A stretch of 64,000 nt of DNA from Lethocerus indicus (taxonomy: Eukaryota; Arthropoda; Insecta; Hemiptera; Belostomatidae): assembly GCA_019843655.1 (NCBI GenBank), contig JACDQD010000010.1, positions 6,865,637 to 6,929,636 on the forward strand. The letters run 5' to 3'. Below are positions 12,460-25,045 of this stretch, piece after piece. The position numbers were made by a program, and so were the translations under genes. The notes under the pieces are model-generated. The model saw nothing but the letters and a program-made list of their open reading frames with translations, was not told where the DNA came from and searched no databases. Numbering within the stretch: the first letter of the stretch is position 1; every line of letters begins with the position of its first letter.

Positions 12460-12674
12460 TAGGGGTACCCAAAAGTAATCAACATTTTGACTTTGGAATT
12501 CATTTTATTTTGCTAAACAAGAAACTTTAATTATTAATCTAGTATATATTCACCAATATATGTACAATTCTCTGCCGCCAATTTTCCGGCAAATTTTCGA
12601 TTCCCCTCTTGTGAAGAACTCCTCAAGACCAAAAAACATCTTATCAAATTGTTGATTAATTTTGGGTACACCTA
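12460..12674 (-). mobile_element. mariner-like element, internally deleted, with 24-bp inverted ends
   Basis: The left end (12460-12483, TAGGGGTACCCAAAAGTAAT then CAAC) and right end (12651-12674) are inverted copies with two mismatches. Both start with the TA expected of a mariner target duplication. The minus strand between them encodes a decayed mariner transposase C-terminus (separate entry). The total of 215 bp is far below the roughly 1.3 kb of an intact mariner, so nearly all of the transposase, including the catalytic aspartates, is lost. Confidence 0.75.
12539..12650 (-). pseudogene. mariner transposase C-terminal fragment
   Basis: On the minus strand the reading ends R-G-I-E-N-L-P-E-N-W-R-Q-R-I-V and then a stop at 12539. 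This fits the conserved mariner tail pattern (KGIEKLPERWQK...). Upstream, the similarity continues in another frame (…F-G-L-E-E-F-F…), so a frameshift is present. Only about 35 codons survive. It cannot encode an active enzyme. Confidence 0.7.
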
Positions 12675-12755
12675 ATAAATACTACGTAAGAAGAAGCCAG
12701 AAGAAAACAGAGGACATCGAGTTGGTGTGATCTATTAGAATGCTACAATTTGGTA

Positions 12756-12784
12756 TATATTTTCAGGCAAAACCTGAAAATATA
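12756..12784. repeat. Perfect 12-bp hairpin
   Basis: TATATTTTCAGG, a CAAAA spacer, and the exact reverse complement. No T-run or gene adjoins it. It lies about 80 bp right of the mariner remnant but is not part of it. Confidence 0.65.
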
Positions 12785-14094
12785 CGTAATTAAGGTAGAA
12801 CGCTACTGGCGACGGCGAGAAGCGGAAACCGGAAAAGTGGGATGCTTCTGAAAAATAGCACCGCGCTGAATAGACCGTGTCGGTCTACACGCAACTTGCA
12901 ATAAAACCGGCTACCCGGGTGGTCCGATTCTTTCGTGTCGTAAACATTTATACCGTAATTACATTTTCTTTTTCGTCCCGGCGGCGCAAAAACGAGCTCC
13001 GGTGATTCGAACACATTTCGTCCGCGGGAGAAGACGGAAAGGGAATACTCGAAACGGAGAAACGGCCTCGTAAACGTTTTTTTCCATTCAGCACGAAGGT
13101 CTGATCATCTCGGATGAATATTTAGTTCCGGCGCGGAGTCAGAAGAAAGGCCGCGTTTTCACTTATTCCACAAGGGACAGTTGTTTATTTTATCGGGTTA
13201 TTTTTTTCTTCTTTGCTTCTCGTGTACGGGGGGGAGGATCCTGGCGGGGCATTTCGTTCGAAACTGACTCTGAATAAATGAAGAGGAACACCGGGAGGTT
13301 GGTGGGGGCGGAGGACTCCTTGGCTCGGGCTTGGGCTCCCTGTGCTAGGTGCCAATACGCCCATACTGAATCCGTAAAACGTTCAAGGTCCCCCATCAGG
13401 AGTTATTGAACTTTGAGTAAACTGTCCACACAGTATACTGGAGGAATCTTAGCCGCTGACTAATTCAGATACGGTGAAATGACTCATGCAAACAATATAA
13501 AAAACCGACGAAGTTATTGAATTTATCGATTTTAATTAAAATGTCTAATAGGAGAAATATTCTGTCGAACTGATGTAATGCCAGACCTCTCTCAAACTAA
13601 ATCCCGTAAAATTTGCAGGTACAAACAGGCTTTCAACACTAGTGATGAGTCATTTATAATTAGGGTATGTTTGAAGGAAAATTTCCTTTACTACAGGAAT
13701 AACATCTTGTATGTGTTACTAGGGATATAGAAACTATGACACTGGGCATGTTGAACCGAATAAACAAAATTTTATATTTCCTTGATGGCTGCAACGTGAC
13801 CGTTCAAATTCACGATTCAAACAGTAGCTAGTTACGTTCATTAATTATTTTATTAATAACTCGGTCATAAACATGTAATTTTATGTTTAATAAAACCCCC
13901 GTTAAAGATTAATTATTGCATAGCAGGTGTATAATCCCAAATGAAAATCTTTCTAAAATATGGCGTTGTTGATGCGCGATTACATTAGGCGTTAGGTGTT
14001 AGACGATTAATTACGTTAATTATTTGCAGGAACACGTTCGTCAAAACGTTGTCCCGAATATAACCTAATCAAGAGACTTCCACGAGAAGGCGCC
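12785..14094. other. No gene recognised
   Basis: GC-rich to about 13400, then AT-rich. Minus-strand frames at 12790-13014 and 13190-13396 have no recognisable domain. An acceptor-like site with an adjacent GT (TTTGCAG|GTAC) at about 13619 has a poor polypyrimidine tract. Confidence 0.5.
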
Positions 14095-14271
14095 GACGAT
14101 TAATCGGGTACAGCGATTCCAATCGAAAGTCCTTCGAGTTTCAAATCACACAATTCACCTACAGACGACGAAATCATAAAATCCGAGGTTTTCCAAAGTT
14201 ACCCGTCCCAATCCCTCGTCGAATCCCTTTATAATCTCAGTCTAGAATAACGAGTCAGGAAATGGACCCGT
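14095..14271 (+). pseudogene. Jockey-type LINE reverse-transcriptase C-terminal fragment, copy 3
   Basis: The frame reads R-V-Q-R-F-Q-S-K-V-L-R, the sequence that follows the reverse-transcriptase domain in Jockey-clade elements. A diverged form of the next motif follows: T-I-H…, then P-T-D-D-E-I-I-K-S. It aligns with 62024-62572 (there Q-T-F-Q-S-K-V-L-R and P-T-V-D-E-V-A-K-S). It is more diverged than the other two copies, so probably from an older insertion or another subfamily. No start, catalytic domain or 3' tail is visible. Confidence 0.6.
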
Positions 14272-14830
14272 CAAACGGAGGATGATTTTAGAAATCCTTC
14301 CGGCCGAATCTGTGGGCAATAAATTACGGTTTTCCTTCCTCGGGGTGAAAATTCTCCGCCCGCCGGTACCGACAATTAGCGCTAGAGTAACCGGTAATTA
14401 ATTCAGCGGCCGAAACAGAGCTTGACCAGAAACTGTAACAGGAACGAAGAACATGAGAACGCAGGCGGGAATCCAATTAGGGGCGCCTCAGGGGGGGAGG
14501 GGACGGTGAAAACCAACACCGGCCAACCGTAGAGATTAAGATTATCTCTGTTTCATTCCGTTTCGGAGATTGAGACGTTTTCTGGGCTAGCTGCCCGCGA
14601 CCGTTTTATTTCAAACCAGAATTCGTAGAAAGTAATTATGCGCTTCGTTATTTGTTCACATTACAAGAACACTCGTAGTTGAAGCAACATTCAAGTTGAA
14701 CTTTTCCTTAGCAAACTTTATTTATTAAAAGTCTTGATTCTATTCCTATCCAGAATTGAGTTTAGGACACGACAGTACCATTAACTCTAAGTATAACACA
14801 TTATTGAGGAACAGGAAAAATATTAGAGAG
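14272..14830. other. No gene recognised
   Basis: Mixed composition; nothing supported between the Jockey fragment and foldback copy B. Confidence 0.5.
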
Positions 14831-15240
14831 CTAGATTTAATATAAACGGACAAAATTATGACTAGTCTCTCTTGTCCCTTATAGCTCCCCTGTTAATAAT
14901 ACGGTAGATTTTGTGTGTTTCTCTCTCCTTCGGTGGTTTTGTCTTTTGCTAGACCGGTTTCGGCCGCTCGCCATCTTCAGTAGCGGTGTCAGCCACTTTC
15001 GGCACTTTCGATGTTTTTCGGGGATCCTCACTGCACCTGTCACTGTCACTTGTACTGTGGCGGTTGTCTTTTTGTCGTGCGTAATATACATATGCGTCTT
15101 GTTATTGTGTTTTTGGGGGCTGTTGTTTGTCTTATTGATAGCAAAAGAGTAAACCAGCGAGGGGAGGCAGAAACCCACACGAAATCTACGGTATTCCAAC
15201 CTCTCGCAGACCACAAAACAGGTATGTTAAACTAGATTTA
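14831..15240. mobile_element. Foldback retroelement, copy B
   Basis: The left arm (about 14900-14960) and right arm (15139-15231) are inverted copies of the family arm. The right arm runs TAGCAAAAG…AAACCAGCG…CAGAAAC…GGTATTCCAACCTCTCGCAG…ACAAAACAGG. A 9-bp direct repeat, CTAGATTTA, occurs at 14831-14839 and 15232-15240 and may be the target duplication, though the extreme left end matches the family poorly. The ~180-bp internal region resembles that of copy C (CACTTGTACTGT, TTTGTTATTGT, TTTGTCTTATT). The right arm begins exactly at TAGC, the base after the predicted hammerhead cleavage site. Confidence 0.65.
14948..14984 (-). ncRNA. Hammerhead-ribozyme-like core in copy B
   Basis: Read on the minus strand: GCTA, CTGAAGA, T, GGC-gagcg-GCC, GAA, ACCGGT, C, TAGC. 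Stem I (GCTA/TAGC), stem II (GGC/GCC) and all core bases match copy A. The only difference is the last loop base (G for A), which is compatible with a maintained fold. Confidence 0.45.
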
Positions 15241-15889
15241 TTAATACTAAGAAAACATATTTGGATATGTAGAAAAATATAAGGACGTAAGTTCACAAAT
15301 CATATGGAAACAACAGTGAGAAACTATCAAGTGTAGGGGGCAGTCGGTATGCTGTTGGGCCTCGAGTACAGAATCGAGGTTTAGATATGCGTGGATAGTA
15401 AAAGCTATAAATAATACGGGTACATTGGTGTGTACTAATTAACATTTTGTGATTTAATGTTAGAAATATATTTCATTTTCTGAAATAATAATCACTAGTA
15501 GTAGTAAAATGGTACGTGAGGATGGGGAAAGCGGCTCATTCAACTTTGTTTAAACGTGGGGGCGGTTGGTATTTGGCGCGTCGAAACCGGGAGAAAGAGG
15601 AAAGCCTGTAAACGGTATTGACCACTTCGTGTATCGTGCACCCGTATCGCCGGCCGCCATCTAACCAGCGACCGATTCCCCCCAGCACACGACCTGTACA
15701 GCAGGTAGTAGCTGCCGGTGAATGTGTAACCGAGGCCCGACAACGTATCTCTGTCGTGATGCTCGCCGGTACAGATGTGAAAAACGAGCATATTGCCGGC
15801 CGGAAAATACCGTACGCTCGTTTTCGCCCGGCCCTGAGCGAAAATCAGCGTCCTGAGAAACAGAACGAAACGAGGTACTTTAACAACGC
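15241..15889. other. No gene recognised
   Basis: The GC-rich patch 15540-15860 is open on both strands: 118 codons plus, 159 codons minus. The minus frame runs antisense into the adjacent Jockey fragment, so it is unlikely to be a gene. Confidence 0.5.
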
Positions 15890-16262
15890 CGAATCCCCCC
15901 CATACCCGACTCAAAAGAATCGACTTAAACCGAAAATTTGGACTTTTAAGACCATTACCAAAACGGACAAGTAAGAAACCTGACAATATACAAAGCGATA
16001 CTTCAACCGACATGGACATGCGGTATAGAGCTATTCCACCGAGACATCCGACATCGCTCGTATCCAGAGATTCCAGTCAAAAGTCCTTTGTACCGTCCTT
16101 AATGCTCCCCGGTATGTTTCTAGCCAGACAATCCACCATGACCTCAACATACCGACAGTCGACGAAGTCGCAAAATCCCGGTTCCTGAAGTTCCACTCCC
16201 GCCTTTCTCCTCATCCTAATCCACTCGTTCAGTCCCTCTCCATCTATTACCCACTGTATGTA
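15890..16262 (+). pseudogene. Jockey-type LINE reverse-transcriptase C-terminal fragment, copy 1
   Basis: The start reads H-T-R-L-K-R-I-D-L-N-R-K-F-G-L-L-R-P. After several frame changes the equivalents of Y-G-I-E-L, Q-S-K-V-L and T-V-D-E-V-A-K-S-R-F-L-K-F-H-S-R-L can be followed. It is about 80% alike at DNA level (by eye) to 62024-62572. Its 3' end is lost after the H-P-N-P-L motif near 16225. Its 5' similarity begins at the same CCCATACCCGACT as the 62-kb copy. Multiple frameshifts make it non-functional. Confidence 0.75.
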
Positions 16263-19200
16263 TTGGTTGGAACAATTATATTGATTGGATAATTATTCTA
16301 TGACTTAAATATATTTTTAATGAATAACGATTTCTTAATTATGTTCAAACAAACATAATATTTGGAAATATATTGAAAAGATTCCAATATTCGGAAAATA
16401 AAAGCCAAATTCACGTATGAATATATTTAGAATTAATAGAAATGAAATCTATAATAGTTTGTATATATCGTAATAAAGAGACATCTTGATCGCCCTAATA
16501 CGAAAACAGGCTATATAATAATGGACTGGGGAACATCAAGTTACTGTTAATAGCCTCGATCCTCGTTTGAATATTATATTCAGATTATATTATAACGTGT
16601 TTTATGTCTTTATGTCTACTTGCATAATTGCTCTGAGGCTAAACCGGTTTCGGTTTTTTCTCCGTCGTCATTAATGACAAGCTCGTCATAAATGCCGATA
16701 GCCCGAGCCCGAGTTCAAGTCCAGGCCGGTTCGTAACTATTACCGAGGCAATTTCGGTGTTTTGCGAGTTCGTGCGTTTAAATTTTACTACTTCTTCTTC
16801 TCGTCATTCGCCCGATTTTATTAACGACCGCTCCATTTTTTCCGAACGTCTCCATCGGCGTCCGGTGATGACGGCGGAGTGAATCGTTTTAGCAGGCTCG
16901 TCCAAACGGATTCACCCGTCCGACGCCGTGTATCCATTTATATCGGTGGATATTTTCATTTTTTATCGACTAATAATGGAGTCACGCGGAGCCATTGTTT
17001 CGATTTGGGCCCAGTTGAACGATCGGGCGTTTAACCCTTTCCAGGGGGGGTTATCTACCGGGCAGATCTTTCTCCAAAGAAATATTTACTGCCGGCATAT
17101 CCCTTCTTTCTTAGTTACGTGACTAAGCCCCGTGATAATTGATTTTGATAAATTGTTCAGAAAATTAGAGGCCGATTTCGGTTCCCAAAAATTTACTGTT
17201 CAGACTTTGGACACAGCATCTGTGGGCCATGGAGGTTTCCTGGATTATTTCCCTCCAACCTTTCCCTCAATTTAGCAATATTGATTGCAATAATAGTAAA
17301 TGTTGTTAACTTAAATCCAAAAAAAGACATGTAAATTTGTTTACGTACGCTTTAGTATGTCCAACATCCAATGAAGATCTTGATGAAATCAGATTCGGAT
17401 AAACTATTTAGGAAAATGCGCAAAACAAATTCTTATCATCTAAGGTTATAGCGAAAGTAAATAGGAAAGTGACTTTCACTGCACAATAATATAAGAAGAA
17501 CTGTTATATGCAAAGCGTATAAGATCTAGAAACCTATCGGACCGATCGCCGGATGTGATCACGGATATGAAGTTCTGTACACCGTTTGAATTCTAACGCT
17601 TGATGAATTTTAAGGTCGTATTTCTCCCATCACGGAACGGTCTGAATAACTTCTTAATCTTTGGCGTACGGCCAAAACGAGTTAAAACATGGAATACATG
17701 AATTTAGCGCTCCCGTAAAGCGTGGGGTGTCCACCGAATTTGGATTCAGTGTATCTTATACGGTTCGGAGATAGGATTCAAGAAGTTGGCGACTTCTGCA
17801 TTCTGAATTGCAAGGTCCAAATGTAAAAGAGAATTCAGGGAACCAATCGACCTCCAGTAAGCTCCAGGAGAGCCCATTCTGCAATATGCGCTTCCAGCCA
17901 GACAAAATAACATACAACCTAAAAACCTAAAATAACCTAATGCTCGGTGACCAGATAATTTTCAAAAAATTGATATAACGAAGCGATAATAGACCAGATC
18001 GCATTGCAGGATATGATTCTTTGTATAAACCTTGCTAATTATTTGCGTAGTATTATTTCAGTTTTGCTTCTAATAATGATTATCAACGGTATTAAAATTT
18101 TCCTGCAGTAAGATAAATAAAAATGAAACAAAAGCTGAACAGTTTTTCGGTTGAAGGTAATAATAAAACTTCTAACGCAAGTTAGGAAAACTGATTTTAA
18201 ATCGAAAACGAGAAGGGGGAAGGCCGAACGAAACTATTGCGAAACTTAGGATTGCGAAAAGGATTGCCAGATAGCAGGCTCGGCCATATTAGATTTGGAT
18301 CAATCCATTTATAACTCATTTCGCCGCTCACGCTCCGAATTGTTTTTGCCGGTTCGCCCTTTACCTGTCGGTCCGTTCTTTTCGAACACTAATTTTTGCT
18401 GTTATTTCTTCACCGGTAAAAGCCATCTGTTAGAGGAGGTAGGAATGCGTGAGTCTTAATCCTGTATTCTATATACATCTTCGTTATAAAATTTTATTGT
18501 TGTCTAGTTTTAAGTACAACGACCTTTTGTTTTTCTACCGCCAAGGAAGTTCGTCATGTCTTTCGGTTAGCGTTTTAATACAAAACTGGATGATCCATTA
18601 GTACACTGGAGGTTTGCGCGAACATTCCAATTTCCGCCTGTTGGGAATGCCCCCAATATTCAAGCAAGCCTTTCTTAAAGTAATCATAAAATCGCTCGAC
18701 TGCCTAAGGTCATCCGCTGCGATTTTCTCGGTTAAGCCTCGAATAATGTCGTTCGTGTCGTTTATTTTACGCGATGGAACTGTTCAACGATCGGAACAGA
18801 TTAGGAATAAACAAAGTTTATTGTAACGAACTGCGCGTTTTGCATGTAATAAAACGTGAACAAGGCTAATGGAGACTAATGGCAGTGTTTCACGGAAGAA
18901 ATAATTTCATGATAGGCGTCCATCGGGTCCATGAATTTTTTTATTCTTTTTATTTTGTCTTCACCCTTATTACGGCCGAAGTTAAGCAAATATACGTGAA
19001 CTGTCAAATTGTAGAATGGAAATATTTGAATTAAAATTCTTGTCACATTATTATTAAAGTGTATACCTGATTAGAGAAAAAATTCCATATATCATTAAAC
19101 CCATTGTGGATAAAAAAACAAGTATTATTCATTGCACTTAGTATACACAGTGTAGCTATGAAATGCTTACCATGTGTTACTGTCAGATGTTTTACTTTAT

Positions 19201-21532
19201 ATCTAAATAGCACTTGTACTATAATATTAATGTTAGTATGATCATTATATGCATAGAAATTAGAGGTACGACCGGCCATAAATAGGTCTAGGACACACCA
19301 AAGGGGAACGAATCAAAATCTTCCTCTCTCTCTCGCTCTCCATCCGTAGCATTTTAATAAATAAAAAAAATATGCCGACTGTTAAATCGTATGTGCCCTC
19401 GTTGACAATGCAAAAAATGTTGGGGTCGAGCACACTGTAAAAAAAGTGGCAAGCGTAAGAGATCGTGCGTAAGGGGAGGCCCCGGAGTACGTGGCTCCGG
19501 TTGGGAGGTCTGACCTCTCGATTCGGTAGGAAAAATCCCGAGGGGGGGAAAAAAATCTGCGCGCTCCGAGACACGAATTCCCGGCGGGGAATCGCTCGCA
19601 ATTAGCCGGCGGCCGTCGGGCTCCGAAGGCAAATGAAGACCGAAATGATTTCGATTACGGCCATCTCTAATGGAAAACATTCGGCGTGCTATTGCTCCGT
19701 TTGGGCAATAACAGCGGATCCGCGAGCATCCATTCCGTCCAAGGGAACTAGAGTTTTTTCGTAAGACGACCCCAGTGAGCAATCCGCAAAATACTTTTCG
19801 AACAGAAGAAATCCACAATAATTAATGAAATCATAAACCATAATTACTATTGTCAAATTTTCATTTGATCTGATTGACTGGGGACGGAAACAGTGCTTAA
19901 GTGAATCACCAATCTATTGCTAGGAGACTACCATCTACTATTTGTGGCCAAGGCAATTGTCTGGAGGCCATTCCTCGGACGGGAGCGACACTATAATAGC
20001 TTTCTCTCTCTACGTCCACAGATGAGCGGATTTGACTGTGAATTTTTATGCCGGGGACGTTTCAGTCCGATCTATGAAATCTTTAAGAGCGCATGGCTAA
20101 AGACCAAATTGTTATCTCTCTATTATTCGCGATCGCTCTCCCGGGAGAAAGTATTATTATATCCGTTAAATCAAGACGACCGTGTATATAGAAAGATTGA
20201 GTCAAATCCGTGGCGTATGGATAGCTGTTTAAAATGCTTCAATCATCGCCCAGTGTTTCAATTACATGGACCGTCAGCAATATTCGGACGGTGAGATAAT
20301 TCTCACGTGCATCGTACGCTGGATGGACGCACGCCGCCCTAATTCTACAATTAAGATGTCGGCTTTTAATTAAAAGAAAAAAAGGAATGAGCGTAAAGTC
20401 CGAGTTCCACGCGCTCTCGTTTAACCGGGCACGCGTGAGTGAAAGCAAAATCGCGATCCCTAGCCGCGTACGCCGGCCGCGATAATACGCCCGCTCAAAT
20501 AAACATGCCATTATGTTAATTCCAATCTGATAAAAACGACCCAACGACCGTCCGTTCCCTTTTATTCCGTTTGCAATATTTACAACGGTCTTCGTCTCAA
20601 AAGTAGACTTCCAACCTACTGCTCCCACTCCTTTCTCTGGATTTCTCCTCTCGTTACGCCGCGCCTTTTAAGGATCGAACGGCGGCCAAAAGGGGATGGC
20701 GATTTTTTCGCTCGATTTTTAAATACCGGGGCATTCTGTCCCGAGCGACGATTGAGTAAGTTTAATTGAGTCGTAAACGTTCGGGAATCGTAAAGTAGTT
20801 GGTGGGAATGGGATTGTTGATTTCTCATTCGCGACGCGATTCGGAGTGCAAAACTGGACGAGGAGGCTCATTCGATACTTATTTTTGGAGTGAAAATAAT
20901 AAAATGTGTCCAAAAAAATGAAAAATGGAAAAATAGATGTATTTAATTGACCATAAATTCTACTGAACTAATTAAAACTACTAGCCCAAATTCTAGGTAT
21001 ATACCAATTATAGGACAAGATCCTGTAAAACCGCTGCTTTTAAGTATTGTAATATTTTTTTGTAGGTCATTGGTGTTCATATTTTATCTCGTTAAAGTTT
21101 TTTCTAGATTTCTGAATACCGTATTTGAGGATATAAAACGAAACATCTTAACCGGCGGTCTGTATCATGTGGCCGTTGCTCGGTACGGCTTTTAACTGGG
21201 AACCGGCGAACCCCGGCCGTGGAACCTGTAACTCATTCGATTAAAGCATGAGCTCTCTGGAAAAAGAAAAGTAAAAATAGAGGAAAGAAACATGGGAGAA
21301 ATGTACGGTTTCATAGAAGGAAGAAGCTCCCTGAGGTCAATCCACGTGGGTTTCACACCTGCTCCCTTCATACTTGTACCTCTAATCCTCTGTTATATAC
21401 TGGATTAGCTATGGATTAGCTCAGAACTTTCCTTCTTCTCTCTTTTACTTTTATTCCAGTCTGACATAATTTTATAACTTCATTAGTAGTTGTAAAACCT
21501 TATGTACAGTATGTACATAAAAGATTTCTTTA
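16263..21532. other. No gene recognised
   Basis: AT-rich at 16263-16620. A foldback-family scrap, CTAAACCGGTTTCGG, lies at about 16639 (minus). GC-rich patches at 19450-19750 and 20240-20850 are open for up to 154 codons (minus 19354-19818), 129 codons (minus 20239-20628) and 125 codons (plus 19917-20294). None shows a recognisable domain or splice context. Three loosely spaced CCTAA pentamers at 17918-17942 are too few to call telomere-like. Confidence 0.5.
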
Positions 21533-21846
21533 TATACCACCGTTAAAGTCACCGGAATTTTTTTCATCCATTCCATATTTGTCCATTAAATTTTTTAATG
21601 TTGATCCCGATTAATAATGAGCAAACGGATACTGTACACTACTAAGTACAGGTCAAATTACATTACCTACAAAGGACTGCATATAGAAACCTGTCTATTC
21701 GCAGATCATTGTAATCGAACTAAGAGAATACTTCCTCGGAGTCGGTACCGGAATATTGCTGCGTCTGAATATTCAAATGGATAATCAAATCATTTAAAAT
21801 TCACCGTTAATTATTTTTTAATGAAAGAAACTTTAACGGTGGTATA
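21533..21846. mobile_element. 314-bp MITE with perfect 17-bp terminal inverted repeats
   Basis: TATACCACCGTTAAAGT at 21533-21549 and its exact reverse complement at 21830-21846 bracket 280 bp without coding capacity. Each end begins with TA, consistent with a TA target duplication as in the Tc1/mariner superfamily. A second CACCGTTAA lies just inside the right end (about 21802). Identical ends suggest a fairly recent element or a maintained end. The superfamily is inferred from the TA only. Confidence 0.7.
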
Positions 21847-24809
21847 AGTAAGAAAACTCGTTACTCAGGTAACAATTATGAGTGCATAATAACTTATTAT
21901 TACGGAAATTTGTATTTGCTATATATTATGAAATTAAAATTTTAAACTTAAAATATTGAAGAATTAATATTGAAGTTAACAGTAAAAAGCTAAATTAGAA
22001 TATTCTTTTATTAATTACGTTCAATTCTATTTCACATTTCTGCCCTAAGCCCTCTTCTGTAGCCACATTAATGACATAAATTTCAAATTGAGCGTAACAT
22101 TCGAGGCAAACCATTACCGGATGACGGTAGTACTGTTAATACCTAAAATTTGGTGTATCGTCCAGTTTTACACTTTTATAAGAATAGTATCGTTAACGGG
22201 ATAGACGGGAAGAAAACGTCTATAATTAGTTCAAAAAATTGGCACATGCCACCCTGAAGGGAGAATGAACTGTAAAAGTATAAAACCATGTAGGGAGCTG
22301 TTAACAAGCGTTGGGAAAATTCATATCTTAAGGCGATATTAAAGAAAGTAACTAATGGTATTACGGAAAAGAAAGAATGAATGCCCTTAAAAGTTGAAGA
22401 AAAATCGGTCCATAACAAGAAATACAGGAATCTTGGGACGGAGGCGTGCGCCCAGTTACAGCTACCGTTTAAATCCCCCACCTCCCCCTTGTGACTCTGC
22501 AAAGATTCGGACCGTTTTTCGCCGTTTCTTCTTCGGGGGACGCCACACGCTCTCTTTTTTTCCCCGCAAAGCCCGAAACGTTTCTTACGTGGCAGCGCGG
22601 GCGTCGCCCTGGCACAATCGGCAGACACTACGGGACAAATGCCATTCTTCTGCATTATATATGAATGGCCTATAGTTAGCGGCCCTACGCTCGATTTCTT
22701 TGTACACCACTGAACCCAGTCGGAACATAGTTAATGACACATAATGCAACACAGTTATTTCCTATAACTAATAATACACTAACTGGTAATACATATATTT
22801 TCGATACTATTTCGACCGGAAGACTTCTTGTTTCACTGTAAAAGTAAATAAAATAGGGAATGTTCTTCTTCTTCTTGCTGATACATATACACAATTCAGA
22901 TTAGAAGTTGTACATTAAATTAAAATGGATAAAGGTAAAGGACTACGTATCCTTGTATTCAGGGGCCTCCCCACTGGTTCCATATTTATAAACTGGAATT
23001 CGATAAACAGTTTAGAAATTAATTTGTTCTTCTACGCATTATGAACATTGCGGTTTGCCCTGATGAAAGATGCATACGGTGTAGGTTGTGATTAATCGAC
23101 GTGCGTAAGGAAACTACGCGAGGTAGGAATTTTAATTTCGAATATGCAATGTTAATTGTTATGTTCTAATTATCTTGGTAAATTCTGTGGGTCGGGATGT
23201 GCGCAGGCCGTCAAATAGGCACATTGTTTCTGTAAACATTATCAAGAGTTGTCTGGACAATATCGTGGATAATTGAACCGTGTCAACAGTGTCTTAGATG
23301 TGGTCATAAATTTAATTCATACGATTTACATTTCAAGATTTTAATGTGTATAAATCCGGTGTTTAACCTTCCTGAAGTTGAATGGTGAATGGAAGCCTGG
23401 ATTTTTATTTTTTGGTAAGCTTAGTCACAGCTCATAACCCAAGTGAAATCAAATGAACAATCTCGGCCGTTGAATACATTCGAAAGGGATTTATTATCCA
23501 CAATATAAGTGTGACGGGCTCGTTTATGCCCGAACCCGGGTTTTATTTTACACTCGGTCCGGAGAAAACAAGACATGACGCGTTCACTCTTCGAATTTCA
23601 TGTGAAGAACGCATGTAAAATCGTCTTAGAGCCTTCCACAGGCAATTATCACGCCGTCTTAAACCCTGATAATCCTAGAGGACGGCCCCCTGACCTCCTT
23701 TTCCCCTGCCATGACCAATCCGTAATAGAAATATCAATCCGGATAATAAACTTTCATCGGGGCGGGCCAATTTCTTAGGTAGCAATCATGCAAATGTCTT
23801 CCGCAGAACGCAAACACGCAAAACATGCTTAGTATAGGCGCATAGTAAATTCATAATTAAGAATATTAATTACATTTTTCAAAAACGCACATTTTTACCT
23901 TAAAAAATTATTCCGCTATCTTTAATCACTAATATAAACTTAATACCATAATATAATTAGCAAGTAATTCTTGATGCATATTTTATTGCGGTAAAATAAT
24001 ATCAATATTTGTCAATATTATATTTTAATTTTTAATATATTAAACCCAGTCAGTTTAGTTCAATTAAATTCCCGTTATGTACCATATTTTATGTTATAGC
24101 TGTTATTTTAGGAGCTAACTCGCTATTAGACTAATAAATTCCTAGTTTTAATAAAAAATAAATGATTTCGGTATTTCGTTCACATGCCTCGGAGGACAAC
24201 AAAAAGAAAAACTCTTCTGTTGAATTATATAAACAACAATATATCAAAGAACTTCGGCCTGGAACTTCGCCCGGAGGACTTCAGTGGCAGCGCGAATAGC
24301 TCCAGTTCCCCATACTGGGGTATGACCAATCTAATCTGATGGTACCGGCCGGGAAAAAAACATCACATAAAATGCCGGACAATTTTCCTTCCACGTTCCT
24401 TACCGATTGAGTGCAAGGGACCCCAGTGGGATTTTGAGGAAGGAGCGGACCGGGCGAATGAACTCGGGCCGGAGCTCACCGGCTCTCGCCGTAACCGATA
24501 AAAATATCCTTTTCATCGCTTCTTCTTTTTTTTTCTTTTTTAATATTTCAATTTCGGAGGAACGCGGAATCGGTAATTTGTGCCCGGCGTACAATTGAGC
24601 GCCAGCTCTTATCGAGAGAAACTCAATTTCCATACGCCGAATTTTTTTTTTGTTCACGAACCGAGATGAGGCCACAGATATTATTGCCGGGATGAGTTGG
24701 TTTAGAGGGGACCCTGAGATTGGGCGACGGTTGAGTTCATCGGCACGGATGATTTCGAATATTCGGAATGTCGTAAATTACCCGATTTTCAGATCCCCCC
24801 ATCAGGTTA
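21847..24809. other. No gene recognised
   Basis: Minus frame 22176-22655 (159 codons) and plus frame 22394-22675 overlap in a GC-rich patch and show no domain. 23840-24170 is strongly AT-rich. Nothing else supported. Confidence 0.5.
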
Positions 24810-25045
24810 TTTGGTCGGCTAGACTTGTCGAGAGGCCTAAAGATCAACATCAACTACCCCTACCGATGTCGGCTTCTCGCCATCCTCAGTTGCCTTGCGT
24901 CAGTAGAAAGAAACCGGCTGAAAGAAAAATGGCTGGGTACCTCATTAATTTACGGCATCACAGTGTTGATGACGGGAAAGTGAAACCGGTCTAGCACAAC
25001 AAGAGATCATGGGAGGGGAGACAGAAGATCACAAGAATGTTGATA
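24810..25045. mobile_element. Degraded inverted pair of foldback-family arms
   Basis: Left part (minus): GGCTAGACTT near 24818 and GGCTTCTCGCCATCCTCAGT at 24871-24890, a mutated core. Right part (plus): GTGAAACCGGTCTAGCACAA near 24980, followed by ATCATGGGAGGGGAGACAGA. This parallels the AAACCAGCGAGAGGAGACAG of intact arms. No target duplication is visible. Confidence 0.55.

Noticed and set aside
15540..16019. 159-codon minus-strand frame
   Set aside because: Antisense to a Jockey fragment; the minus frame at 61826-62269 is the same kind of shadow.
17918..17942. Three CCTAA pentamers (insect telomere-like)
   Set aside because: Unevenly spaced and too few to distinguish from chance.
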